Below, piece after piece: positions 1 through 8,048 of a DNA stretch of 44,188 nt. Made by a program: the position numbers and the translations under genes. Origin of the DNA: an uncultured bacterium (lineage in GTDB: Bacteria > Verrucomicrobiota > Kiritimatiellia > RFP12 > UBA1067); contig CACYCL010000159.1 in assembly GCA_902772905.1 (NCBI GenBank), positions 1-44,188 of the forward strand. Reading direction: 5' to 3'. Numbering within the stretch: position 1 is the first letter of the stretch; the number at the start of each line of letters is the position of its first letter. A model generated the notes under the pieces. The model searched no databases, was not told the DNA's origin, and was given only the letters and a program-made list of their open reading frames with translations.

Positions 1-2
1 AG

Positions 3-287
3 GCGGTTTCGCCCGACGGCTACAGCTGCTGCCATGGCTTCCCCTGCCTCGCGGCATGGGTTCTGGTGCGCGACGCGCTGGGCGTGAGGCGGATAGACCG
101 CAAGGCGAAGACAGTCGAGGTTGCGCCGCCGAAGGGGATTGCGCTCGACTGGTGCGAGGGAACCGTGCCGGTGTCGCGCACGGAGTCCGTCACCGTCAGG
201 TGGCGGAAGGAAAGCGGCGCGGAGCCGGCATTCAGCGTGGAGCTTCCCTGCGGCTGGAAGCGCGAGGCGTCTTCTACAGCCAAATAA
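3..287 (+). CDS. Alpha-L-rhamnosidase-like (GH78) C-terminus, 5' partial
   Basis: Only the last ~94 codons are in the window; the frame is open to the left edge (first full codon at base 3) and ends with TAA at 285-287. The reading CCHGFPCLAAWVLVRDALGV followed by a beta-rich tail containing GTVPV matches the end of GH78 alpha-L-rhamnosidases. In that family a conserved HG motif in the (alpha/alpha)6 barrel is followed by a strand reading LGVRP-like and then a C-terminal beta-sandwich with a conserved 'GTV' turn. Such enzymes release terminal rhamnose from plant or host polysaccharides. A GTG or ATG inside this stretch could be mistaken for a start, but homology runs straight through it. Assignment rests on a short tail only, so the family is probable, not certain. 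Confidence 0.55.
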   Translation, partial: AVSPDGYSCCHGFPCLAAWVLVRDALGVRRIDRKAKTVEVAPPKGIALDWCEGTVPVSRTESVTVRWRKESGAEPAFSVELPCGWKREASSTAK

Positions 288-380
288 TCGCAACCAACGC
301 ATTGCCGCATGCAGGTGGTACGCTTCGTGGCATTCCCTGATTTCGCGCCGTGACCGCAATGTTCAAGGGTCTGTAGGGAT

Positions 381-454
381 GGTGCGCAGCGTTTTGTGCT
401 TTGGTGCGCAGCAAAGCATGAAATGGTGCGCACCAAAACCTTCGACGGTGCGCA
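381..454. repeat. Four GGTGCGCA cores at exact 22-bp spacing
   Basis: The octamer GGTGCGCA occurs at 381-388, 403-410, 425-432 and 447-454, so starts are exactly 22 bases apart, about two helical turns. Each contains the palindrome TGCGCA; the third copy extends to the perfect 12-bp palindrome TGGTGCGCACCA (424-435). The bases between cores are not conserved, so this is a phased binding-site array rather than a simple tandem duplication. It lies about 55-128 bp upstream of the -35 box of the tetR/efflux promoter. A small hairpin, TGCTTTG (397-403) with CAAAGCA (412-418), overlaps the second core. Function is inferred: probably sites for a regulator or nucleoid protein. Confidence 0.6.
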
Positions 455-508
455 CGGCTCGAGACTGTCCACTGTAGCGAAGTACAAGGTATAAACGAAA
501 AGGCCCAC

Positions 509-538
509 TTGACATACCTACCTGAAAGTATGTATAAT
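509..538 (+). promoter_or_regulatory. Consensus promoter for tetR/efflux genes
   Basis: The -35 TTGACA (509-514) and -10 TATAAT (533-538) are both perfect sigma-70 consensus hexamers with an 18-bp spacer. Expected transcription start is about 545, only a few bases before the ATG at 549. The spacer is filled by an inverted repeat annotated separately. Confidence 0.85.
512..533. promoter_or_regulatory. TetR/AcrR-type operator inside the promoter
   Basis: ACATAC (512-517) and GTATGT (528-533) form a perfect inverted repeat separated by 10 bases, spanning from the -35 box to the first base of the -10 box. The ACATAC...GTATGT arms resemble operators of efflux-linked TetR repressors such as AcrR and TtgR. 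A bound dimer would block RNA polymerase, so autorepression by the adjacent TetR protein is the simplest reading. Confidence 0.7.
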
Positions 539-548
539 ACGCGCTCGA

Positions 549-1169
549 ATGGCTAGGAGAACCAAAGAAGATGCACTGAAGACGCGTACCCGCATATTAG
601 CGAGTGCGCTTTCTCTGTTTTCTAAGAAAGGCTACGACCATACGACTTTCACCGATATTGCCGCACGGCTGAAATTGACGAAGGGTGCGGTTTATTGGCA
701 TTTCGAGTCCAAGGAGAAACTGCTCGTCGAATTGGTTCGCCTTGCGTTGGCGAAGTTTCGCCGCCAGATTGAAGAGTTGATGCCAGACGGCGAACTAACT
801 TTCCCCACTGTCGCGGACATGATGGTACGAAACGCCGAACAGGTTGTTTCAGACCCGAAGGGGGCTGCGTTCTTCAGGCTTATGAAGTGCCAGATACGCT
901 GGGGCGACGAGTCAATGGCGCAAGTGCGCGCCGATCTGCTGATAGACTCGGCGTTCGGTCCGAAAGAGACGTTCTGCCGCGCCGTGCAGAGCGACATAGC
1001 GTCGGGCAGGGTTCGCAACGATGCCAACGCAGAGGAAATCGCGACCGTTGCGGTCGCGCTTTGGGATGGGCTTGTGCAGACGAGGCTTGACGGATTTCTG
1101 AAGTGCAACATGGTCTCAACGCTGCGGCATGCATACGAGGCAATTTGGCAGAGGATACGGATTGCCTAG
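549..1169 (+). CDS. TetR/AcrR-family transcriptional repressor of efflux
   Basis: A 206-residue regulator. The N-terminus (MARRTKEDALKTRTRI) is the classic AcrR-like opening and is followed by a TetR helix-turn-helix ending GAVYWHFESKEKLL around residues 40-60; the rest is the helical ligand-binding and dimerisation domain. The family represses RND efflux operons and is released by the pump's substrates. The gene sits directly upstream of adaptor, pump and channel genes on the same strand, with a palindrome in its promoter, so self- and operon repression is likely. The ATG at 549 is chosen from the family N-terminus. There is no Shine-Dalgarno sequence and the predicted transcript begins within about 4 bases of the ATG, so the mRNA is probably leaderless or nearly so. 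The inducing ligand cannot be told. Confidence 0.9.
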   Translation: MARRTKEDALKTRTRILASALSLFSKKGYDHTTFTDIAARLKLTKGAVYWHFESKEKLLVELVRLALAKFRRQIEELMPDGELTFPTVADMMVRNAEQVVSDPKGAAFFRLMKCQIRWGDESMAQVRADLLIDSAFGPKETFCRAVQSDIASGRVRNDANAEEIATVAVALWDGLVQTRLDGFLKCNMVSTLRHAYEAIWQRIRIA

Positions 1170-1229
1170 CCATGGACAGGCTGAGATGGCAGAACATTCA
1201 ATTATTTTGAACAAGAAAGGAAAGATGAA

Positions 1230-2426
1230 ATGAACGAAAGCAAAGGTTCGAAAATAGGTTCCGCAATAGGACTTGTGGTTCTGGTAGTCGCATGCGTGGC
1301 AGGCGGCTGGATAGCGCGCGAGCTGTGGCCGAAGGGCGCGGTCGCCGTGCCGCAGGTGCCGAGAGGGCCAGTGACGGTGTCAGTGCGTCCAGTTGAGGAA
1401 CGCGCCTACAACCTTCCAGAAAAATTCGTTGCCCATGCCGAGGCCATGCAGGAGGTCGATCTGCTGCCTCAGGTCGATGGCTACGTGAAGGAGATACGGT
1501 TCAAGGAGGGCGACATTGTAAAGGAAGGTGCAGTCCTGTATGTGCTTGACGACGAGCGCTATCAGGCAGTCGTGAACCAGCGCAAGGCCGACCTTGCGGC
1601 CGCCGAGGCCGAGGAGCGTCGCACGAAACGCTACTACGAGCGTATGCAGAACGCCGATGAACGCGGCATCACGCAATTGGAGCGCGACAACGCAGAGGCC
1701 GCGTACGAGCGCGCCAAGGCGTCGGTCATGCAGGCCAAGGCGAACCTCGTGGTCGCCGAGTACGACTGCAAGAAGGCGAAGGTAATTGCTCCTATAAGCG
1801 GGCAGATCGGAAAGACCAGCGCACACGTCGGCGACTACGTCGCTCCGTCGAAGGGCGCTCTCGCGCACATTGTCCAGATCGACCCGATGCGCGTCAGCTT
1901 CCCTCTCACCGACCGTGCGTACATAGGCTGGCGCACGGCTCTCAAGAAGGGCAAGGCCCTAGACTACCGCATGAGGCTCATGCTGCCTGACGGCAGCGAG
2001 TACGGCGAGGAGGGCGCATGGGACTTCGACGACAACGCGATGAGCAAGGAAACAGCCACGATCATCATGCGTCTTTCGTTCCCGAACCCCGACAGGCTGC
2101 TCATACCAAACAGCTATGTGACGCTTCTCACCGACCGCAAGGCGCCGCCGAAGATGCTCTGCGTGCCGCAGCAGGCGGTTTCTGACCTCTCCACTGGAAG
2201 CCAGTGCGTCTGGGTGCTCAAGGACGACATGACGGTTGAGCAGCGCGTAGTCGAGCTTCGCGAGATGAGCGAAGGCTGGATGCCCGTGATCTCAGGGCTG
2301 AAGCTGGGCGAGAAGGTTGTGATCTCCGGTCTTGGAAAGCTCGGTCCAGGAGTAAAGGTCCAGGTTGTCGAGCCAACAATGAACGACGACCTTGACCCCA
2401 ACTACGTCCCGCCGGTCAAGGAGTAA
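1230..2426 (+). CDS. RND efflux periplasmic adaptor (AcrA/MexA-like)
   Basis: A 398-residue membrane-fusion protein linking an inner-membrane RND pump to an outer-membrane channel. After a short basic N-terminus there is a hydrophobic anchor (about residues 12-30) containing VVAC, which could be a lipobox with Cys22 as the lipidated residue; the stretch after the Cys stays hydrophobic, so an uncleaved anchor is also possible. Then come the biotinyl-lipoyl half motif (VDLLPQVDGYVKEIRFKEGD), a long alanine/glutamate-rich helical hairpin (about residues 110-175), the second lipoyl half (APISGQIG), a beta-barrel and a membrane-proximal domain. Length is normal. AAGGAAAG just upstream of ATG 1230 serves as ribosome site. 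It follows tetR by 60 bases and precedes the pump gene by 16 bases. Confidence 0.93.
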   Translation: MNESKGSKIGSAIGLVVLVVACVAGGWIARELWPKGAVAVPQVPRGPVTVSVRPVEERAYNLPEKFVAHAEAMQEVDLLPQVDGYVKEIRFKEGDIVKEGAVLYVLDDERYQAVVNQRKADLAAAEAEERRTKRYYERMQNADERGITQLERDNAEAAYERAKASVMQAKANLVVAEYDCKKAKVIAPISGQIGKTSAHVGDYVAPSKGALAHIVQIDPMRVSFPLTDRAYIGWRTALKKGKALDYRMRLMLPDGSEYGEEGAWDFDDNAMSKETATIIMRLSFPNPDRLLIPNSYVTLLTDRKAPPKMLCVPQQAVSDLSTGSQCVWVLKDDMTVEQRVVELREMSEGWMPVISGLKLGEKVVISGLGKLGPGVKVQVVEPTMNDDLDPNYVPPVKE

Positions 2427-2442
2427 GAGAAAGAGCCGACAG

Positions 2443-5400
2443 ATGAAACTCTCACTCAGAAAGTCAATAGACGAGATAAAGACGTTTTCGCGCACGTTCG
2501 TCGAACGACCGCGATTCGCGATGGTCATTTCGATAGTCCTCACGATTGCCGGCGTGATGGCAATCTCGTGGCTGCCGATATCCCAGTACCCGCGCCTCAC
2601 GCCGCCGTCCATCTCGGTGACGTACAACTATCCGGGCGCGAACGCGAAGGAGATTCTCAACACCGTCGCAATGCCTATCGAAGACGAGGTGAACGGCGTT
2701 GACGACATGCTTTACATGGTTGGCACGTGTTCCGACACCGGCACGTACACGCTGAACGTGTCGTTCGAGGTTGAGTCTGACCGCGACATGGACATGGTCA
2801 AGGTGCAGAACCGTGTCGCCCAGGCCGAGGCGAAGCTGCCGACCGAGGTGAAGCAGCTTGGCGGGCGAATCCGCGCACAGGCAGAGGACATGCTTGGCGT
2901 CATCTGCCTAAGGTCTCCGAAGGGCACCATGTCGCGTCTGCAGATATCCGACTACATCTACGGCAACATCCAGCCTGTCCTTCTGCGAATCCCCGGCGTG
3001 GGCGAGGCGACGGTGTACGGCCCCAGGATATCGATGCGAATCTGGCTCGACCCAGACCGCATGGCGGCGCAGGGTCTCAACTCGGAAGAGGTGATCGCTG
3101 CCGTCGCCAAGCAGAACGTGCAGGCGTCCGTAGGCTCCGTGGGCGCGTCGCCGATTCCGAAGAACGGCGCGCACGTCTACACGCTCACGGCCAAGGGACG
3201 CCTCATGACGCCCAAGGACTTCGACGAGATTGTCGTGCGGCGCGACGCGAACGGCGGTCTCGTGAGACTCAAGGACATTGCCCGTACCGAGATCGGCGAG
3301 GAGAACTATATGTTCACAGGCCAGTTCAACGCTGGCAACGCCGTGTCGATCGCGCTGCAGCAGAAGCCTGGCGCGAACGCAATCGCGACGATGGACCAGA
3401 TATACAAGGAGATGGACCACCTCGCCGAGTCGTTCCCGGACGACCTTGAGTGGATCACTCCATACGACGCCACGGACTACGTGCGCATGTGCGTCAAGGA
3501 AATCGTCGAGACGCTTCTCATAACCTTCGGACTCGTCGTGCTCGTCTGCTACCTGTTCCTTCAGGACTGGCGCGCAACGCTCATCCCGTGCCTGACGATT
3601 CCCGTGTCGCTCTGCTCCACGTTCATCCTTATGGCGTTTCTCGGCTACTCGATCAACATCCTCACGCTGTTCGGGCTCGTGCTTGCCATCGGAGTTGTGG
3701 TTGACGACTGCATCGTCGTAGTGGAGCGCGTGCAGTTCCTCATCGAGACGCGCGGCCTCAATGCAAAGGAGGCGGCGATTCAGGCCATGAGCGACGTTAC
3801 GAGCGCGGTCATCGCCACGACCCTCGTCCTGCTCGGCATTTTCGTGCCGGTCGGGTTCATGAGCGGAATAACGGGCCGCATCTACCAGCAGTTCTCAGTG
3901 ACGCTTTCGGCGGCGGTCTGCTTTTCGACAGTGTGCGCACTTACGTTGGCCCCAGCCCTGTGCTCGCTGCTGCTGCGCGAGTCGCGTCCGTACAAGCACG
4001 GTCCGCTTGCTTGGTTCAACTGGGCTGTCGAGCGGTTCAAGGGCCTGTTCGTCATGGCGGCCAAGTGGCTTGCGAGCCGCATATTCCTCGCCGGAGTGCT
4101 GCTCCTTCTCGTAATCCTACTGACGATATCGCAGTTCATGAAGACGCAGACGGCGTTCCTTCCCGACGAGGACCAGCGAGTGGTGTTCGCCTCGATGGAG
4201 ATGCCGGAGGGAACGGCGCGCGACCGCAGCCGCGACGTTGCCCTTAGGGCGGTCGACATGCTGCGCGCTCTTCCCGAAGTGGAGAGCGTCCTCTCGATCA
4301 CCGGTTGGGGCATGATCGGCGGGCGCGGCGAGAACCAGACGACGCTCATCATCGACCTGAAGGGATGGGACAAGCGTCCGCTTCCGGAACAGCACGCCCT
4401 TGCGCTCATAGGAAAGATACAGCTCATGCTTGCGGCGATACCGGAGCCGAAGTGGCAGGTGTTCGTGCCGCCGGCGATTCCTGGCCTCGGCATGTCGAAC
4501 GGCATATCAGTGCACATACAGGACAAGCTCGACTCCGACCCGATGAAGATCGACGAGATCAAGAAGAGGCTGCTTGCCAAGCTCAATGCCAATCCGCACA
4601 TACTCATGGCGTTTGCAGGCTACAATGCGGAGACGCCGCATATCAAGTTCAACCTCGACCGCGTGAAGGCCGAGATGTTCCACGTGCCGGTTGCGACGAT
4701 CTATGCGACGCTGCAGAACTACCTTGGCTCGCGCTATGTGAACGACGTCAACCTCGGAACGCAGGTGAACCGCGTCACGGTATGCGCAGAGGCTTCGGCC
4801 CGTGCTACGCCCGAGGCCGTCGAGCGACTGTACGTCAGGTCTGACACGGGCGCGATGGTCCCCGTCGGCTCGCTCGGCACCATATCGCGCGAGCTCGGGC
4901 CGCGCACGATCTACACGCGCGACAAGTACGTGACGGCTGGTCTCAACATACTGCCGATGCCCGGCGTTCCGTCCGGACTGGTCATGGACGAGATACGCGA
5001 GCTCTTCAAGGCCGAGCTGCCTGAAGGCTATGGCTACGACTGGGCCGCGCTGTCGTTCCAGGAAGCGCGCAACGAGGGAACCGCCGCGCCGCTCATCCTG
5101 CTGGCGGTGTTGTTTGGCTACCTGTTCCTCGTGGCGCAGTACGAGAGCTGGACGATTCCGCTCCCCGTGATGCTCTCGATCTTCGTTGCTGTGCTGGGTG
5201 CGCTTCTCGGCCTCAAGTACTGGGGCATCTTCGCTACCGGCAAGCCATACGCGCTTTCGATATATGCGCAGCTCGGACTGGTGCTTCTCGTCGGCCTCGC
5301 GTCGAAGAACGCAATTCTGCTTGTCGAATTCGCGCGCGACAAGCGCGAGAACGAGGGATTCTCCATAGTCGACGCCGCTGGCGCCGCAGCCGGCGAACGA

Positions 5401-5664
5401 CTGCGTGCGCTTCTCATGACTGCGTTGACGACGCTTCTCGGCACTCTCCCGATGATGATTGCGACTGGCGCTGGCGCGGCGAGCCGCAACCACCTCGGCA
5501 CGACGGAGTTCTTTGGCATGCTGGCGTCGGTAGTTTTTGGTATACTACTCGTTCCAGGCCTCTACGCGCTCTTCCAGACGTGGCGTGAACGTGTGAAACG
5601 GTTCTTCTCGTATCTGTCTGCGACAGCCGCACGACGCCGCAGACTGAGGGATGGCGCGAAGTGA
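2443..5664 (+). CDS. RND (HAE-1 type) multidrug efflux permease, AcrB-like
   Basis: A 1073-residue proton-driven exporter expected to form trimers in the inner membrane and expel hydrophobic compounds through the adaptor and channel encoded on either side. The duplicated RND architecture is complete: TM1 with ISWLPISQYPRLTPP, a large periplasmic loop, six clustered TM helices, a second loop, and six more TM helices. Proton-relay residues are present: the paired aspartates of GVVVDDCIVVVERV (Asp421/Asp422) and the lysine of GLASKNAILLVEF (Lys955). ATG 2443 is preferred because the hydrophobic N-terminus begins just after it and it lies 16 bases past the adaptor stop; an in-frame start at 2392 would add a basic tail overlapping the adaptor gene. 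Near the end (5531-5546) codons become AT-rich and carry a promoter-like sequence. Confidence 0.95.
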   Translation: MKLSLRKSIDEIKTFSRTFVERPRFAMVISIVLTIAGVMAISWLPISQYPRLTPPSISVTYNYPGANAKEILNTVAMPIEDEVNGVDDMLYMVGTCSDTGTYTLNVSFEVESDRDMDMVKVQNRVAQAEAKLPTEVKQLGGRIRAQAEDMLGVICLRSPKGTMSRLQISDYIYGNIQPVLLRIPGVGEATVYGPRISMRIWLDPDRMAAQGLNSEEVIAAVAKQNVQASVGSVGASPIPKNGAHVYTLTAKGRLMTPKDFDEIVVRRDANGGLVRLKDIARTEIGEENYMFTGQFNAGNAVSIALQQKPGANAIATMDQIYKEMDHLAESFPDDLEWITPYDATDYVRMCVKEIVETLLITFGLVVLVCYLFLQDWRATLIPCLTIPVSLCSTFILMAFLGYSINILTLFGLVLAIGVVVDDCIVVVERVQFLIETRGLNAKEAAIQAMSDVTSAVIATTLVLLGIFVPVGFMSGITGRIYQQFSVTLSAAVCFSTVCALTLAPALCSLLLRESRPYKHGPLAWFNWAVERFKGLFVMAAKWLASRIFLAGVLLLLVILLTISQFMKTQTAFLPDEDQRVVFASMEMPEGTARDRSRDVALRAVDMLRALPEVESVLSITGWGMIGGRGENQTTLIIDLKGWDKRPLPEQHALALIGKIQLMLAAIPEPKWQVFVPPAIPGLGMSNGISVHIQDKLDSDPMKIDEIKKRLLAKLNANPHILMAFAGYNAETPHIKFNLDRVKAEMFHVPVATIYATLQNYLGSRYVNDVNLGTQVNRVTVCAEASARATPEAVERLYVRSDTGAMVPVGSLGTISRELGPRTIYTRDKYVTAGLNILPMPGVPSGLVMDEIRELFKAELPEGYGYDWAALSFQEARNEGTAAPLILLAVLFGYLFLVAQYESWTIPLPVMLSIFVAVLGALLGLKYWGIFATGKPYALSIYAQLGLVLLVGLASKNAILLVEFARDKRENEGFSIVDAAGAAAGERLRALLMTALTTLLGTLPMMIATGAGAASRNHLGTTEFFGMLASVVFGILLVPGLYALFQTWRERVKRFFSYLSATAARRRRLRDGAK
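5541..5546 (+). promoter_or_regulatory. Possible internal extended -10 before the channel gene
   Basis: Inside the 3' end of the pump gene, TTTTTGG is followed by TATACT (5541-5546), giving an extended -10 (TG-G-TATACT) like those in front of thiC and other genes here. The codons used to encode it (GTA GTT TTT GGT ATA CTA) differ from the C/G-ending codons of the surrounding gene. No convincing -35 is visible. It could give the downstream channel gene its own promoter. Weak, sequence-only evidence. Confidence 0.3.
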
Positions 5665-5708
5665 AAGCTAGAATTGCAAGACAGAGACCCGCAAAGAGAA
5701 AAGGCAAA

Positions 5709-7235
5709 ATGAAAACGACAACGAAAACGCTAGCAGCATTGACGCTCTGTGCGGCCGCAGGCTGCACGAGTCTGAATTCCGTTATTTCAAGCCTGCCGTC
5801 CGTCGGCCCCGACTACGAAGAGCAGGCGTTCAAAGTTCCCGAGTACGCACTGCCCGATGCCGGGCAGCCGACTACGAACTTCACGGAGACAGCGGAGTAC
5901 AAGCCGGCATCGTCAAATGCGGATGCTCGCATCACCATCTCCAAGAACATGCTCGCCCAGTGGTGGAAGAGGTTCGACGACCCCATTCTGGAGAAGCTTG
6001 TCGAGGGAGGCGTATCCAACAACGTCGGCTACTTGATGGCACAGCGTCGTCTTGAGCAGGCGACGTGGGAGCATCTCGGCTCGTACGCCGCGTTCCTGCC
6101 CAATTTCGCCGTCGGAGGCGCCTGGACGCGGCACTGGTATGGCAGCGGCGACGTGACGCACTACAACGTGCGCAACGCCGCGCTTGACGGCAACTGGGAG
6201 ATAGACATATTCGGCGGAAGCCGCAGACAGTGCGAGGCGGCGCTCGCGCAGGCCGAGGCGGCGGGATGGACCGTATCTGATGCATGGGTTTCGCTTACTA
6301 CGCAGATAGGCGAGGCGTACGTGAACCTCCGCACGACACAGGCGCGGATTGACGTCGCACGCACGAATCTCGTGCTTCAGTCCGAGACGTACGACATATT
6401 GAAGTCGCGTCTCGACTCTGGCATCGGCGACGAACTAGCCGTAAACCAGTGCGCCTACATCGTAGAGCAGACGCGAGCGCGCATACCGTCGCTTCTCGCG
6501 CAGGAGGAGAAGTTGAAGAACGCCCTTGCGATTCTCGCTGGCGAGATGCCCGGTTCGCTGCATGAACTGCTCAAGCCGGTCGAGGTCAGCCGCGACTGGC
6601 TGCTCGCCCCTCAGAAGGTTGACGAGCTGAGCCTCGACATGATGCGTGGGAGGCCAGACGTGAAGATTGCCGAGCGCAACCTCGCCGCGCAGGTAGCGCG
6701 CATCGGCGTCGCCAAGTCTGCGTGGTTCCCCAAGCTTTACATCAACGGCGCGCTCGGCTGGGAGAACAGGGGAAAGACTCGCCTCTTCACGAGGGAATCG
6801 TTCTTTGCAACCCTTGGTCCGGCCATCAGCTGGCCAATCTTCCAGGGCGGTGCGATATACGCGAACGTCAAGGCCACAGAGGCCAGGACGTCGGAGCTGG
6901 CGCTCGCATACGAGCTAGCAATTGAAAATGCATACGGCGAGGTGCGCAACGCATACGCGGCATACACGCAGGAGTACCTGCGCAACAAGTCGCTTGGAGG
7001 CGCCGTTAAGGCCGCTACCGATGCTGTCACGATATCCCAGGACCTCTACAAGAACGGGCTCAAGGACTTCAACAACGTCCTCGACGCGCAGCGCTCGCGC
7101 CTGCAGCTCGAGGAGGAGTTCGTCATTTCGCGCGGGCAGATCACCCTTGATTTGATCGACCTCTACAAGGCGCTCGGCGGCGGACTCGCCGCAGACGAAG
7201 AGGGAGACGAATCTGCGGAATCCACGTCAAAGTGA
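5709..7235 (+). CDS. Outer-membrane efflux lipoprotein (TolC/OprM/NodT-like)
   Basis: A 508-residue outer-membrane channel of the RND efflux system. From ATG 5709 the protein has a lipoprotein signal (MKTTTKTLAALTLCAAAGC) with lipobox AAGC and predicted lipidated Cys19. It then has the typical NodT/OprM opening VGPDYEEQAF, a WWKRFDDP motif, and two OEP repeats made of long helices with the GRPDVKIAERNLAAQ signature. The C-terminus is acidic. An in-frame GTG at 5661 overlaps the pump stop codon, but it would place a basic extension before the signal peptide; the start at 5709 is preceded by AAAAGGCAA and is preferred. Third member of the adaptor-pump-channel set. Confidence 0.93.
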   Translation: MKTTTKTLAALTLCAAAGCTSLNSVISSLPSVGPDYEEQAFKVPEYALPDAGQPTTNFTETAEYKPASSNADARITISKNMLAQWWKRFDDPILEKLVEGGVSNNVGYLMAQRRLEQATWEHLGSYAAFLPNFAVGGAWTRHWYGSGDVTHYNVRNAALDGNWEIDIFGGSRRQCEAALAQAEAAGWTVSDAWVSLTTQIGEAYVNLRTTQARIDVARTNLVLQSETYDILKSRLDSGIGDELAVNQCAYIVEQTRARIPSLLAQEEKLKNALAILAGEMPGSLHELLKPVEVSRDWLLAPQKVDELSLDMMRGRPDVKIAERNLAAQVARIGVAKSAWFPKLYINGALGWENRGKTRLFTRESFFATLGPAISWPIFQGGAIYANVKATEARTSELALAYELAIENAYGEVRNAYAAYTQEYLRNKSLGGAVKAATDAVTISQDLYKNGLKDFNNVLDAQRSRLQLEEEFVISRGQITLDLIDLYKALGGGLAADEEGDESAESTSK

Positions 7236-7258
7236 CTGCAATCTGAACTGGCAAGCCG

Positions 7259-8008
7259 GTGAATCGAATAACGTTCAAGCCTGACGTACATACAGCGCTC
7301 TGGGGCTATGAGGAGTGGCTTGTGAGCGCACATTCGAGCGCTCCAAGCCGCGTCGCAGGCTTGAACGGAAAGACCCTTTGCGATATTTGCCCAGGTTTTC
7401 CGCTGCTCGTAAAACGCATCTGCGCTAGGGATCGTCTGAGTGTCCAGGTGCATCCGAACGCTGCAACGGCGACTACTGTAGGCGGCGAAGCCAAGGATGA
7501 GATGTGGTGCGTTCTCGAACCTGGACCAATCTTCGCCGGGTTTCAGTCTGGCGTTGAGGTTGCGGACATTGAACGCGCAGTTCATGACGGTTCGTTCGAA
7601 TCTCTTCTTGTGCGCTTTGATGCAAGACCTGGCGAATGTTATTTCATTCCCGGAGGTCTTGTTCACGCCATTGGCGAGGGTACATCAGTATACGAAGTGC
7701 AGCAATCGAGCAACACTACGTTTCGTCTATACGATTGGGGGCGCGTTGATGCCGATGGGCGACCGAGACAGCTCCATGTCAAAGAGGCGCTTGCAGCATT
7801 GGACCTGTCGATTCCACCGCCTAAGCCATCTTCGTTCGTCTCATGTCCGCATTTCGATTTTAAAAAAGTTCCAAAAGGCTCCATCGCGTTGTCGGACAAT
7901 TGGCGCATTGTCTACACTCCGGCTACTGGGGAATCATTTCTGCTCCAGCCAGGCATGGCGGACGAGGTCTCCGCACCGTCATTTCTGACGCGGATTCCCG
8001 TGGCTTAA
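7259..8008 (+). CDS. manA: Mannose-6-phosphate isomerase, class I (short type)
   Basis: A 249-residue zinc enzyme interconverting fructose-6-phosphate and mannose-6-phosphate, the entry to GDP-mannose and GDP-fucose. Diagnostic segments are present: the metal-site motif LSVQVHPN, the KDEMWCVLE segment, IPGGLVHAIGEG, and VYEVQQSSNTTFRLYDWGRV with ...RQLHVKEAL, all close to the Firmicutes-type ManA. The family is usually near 310 residues, so this is somewhat short at the C-terminus. The GTG start at 7259 is chosen because FKPDVHTALWG, the expected N-terminal segment, starts almost at once; no good ribosome site is visible. It follows the channel gene by 23 bases, so it may be read through from the efflux promoter, though its role points to cell-surface sugar supply. 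Confidence 0.85.
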   Translation: MNRITFKPDVHTALWGYEEWLVSAHSSAPSRVAGLNGKTLCDICPGFPLLVKRICARDRLSVQVHPNAATATTVGGEAKDEMWCVLEPGPIFAGFQSGVEVADIERAVHDGSFESLLVRFDARPGECYFIPGGLVHAIGEGTSVYEVQQSSNTTFRLYDWGRVDADGRPRQLHVKEALAALDLSIPPPKPSSFVSCPHFDFKKVPKGSIALSDNWRIVYTPATGESFLLQPGMADEVSAPSFLTRIPVA

Positions 8009-8048
8009 TCTTCCATTCGCACCATATCTGACAGGACACAGAAGGCTT

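Noticed and set aside
381-454. Possible CRISPR array
   Set aside because: Conserved cores are only 8 bases with 14-base intervals; CRISPR repeats and spacers are each about 25-40 bases and no cas gene is present.
20-508. Long open frame on the minus strand across the tetR upstream region
   Set aside because: It crosses the end of the rhamnosidase gene and the phased repeats, has no recognisable protein features and no ribosome site; its repeated residues simply reflect the DNA repeats.
1197-1211. Inverted repeat TTCAA/TTGAA between tetR and adaptor gene
   Set aside because: Arms of five A/T-rich bases are expected by chance and no promoter overlaps it.
4507-5493. 328-codon open frame opposite the RND pump gene
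   Set aside because: Low-complexity Arg/His/Val-rich shadow of a strongly conserved gene on the other strand.
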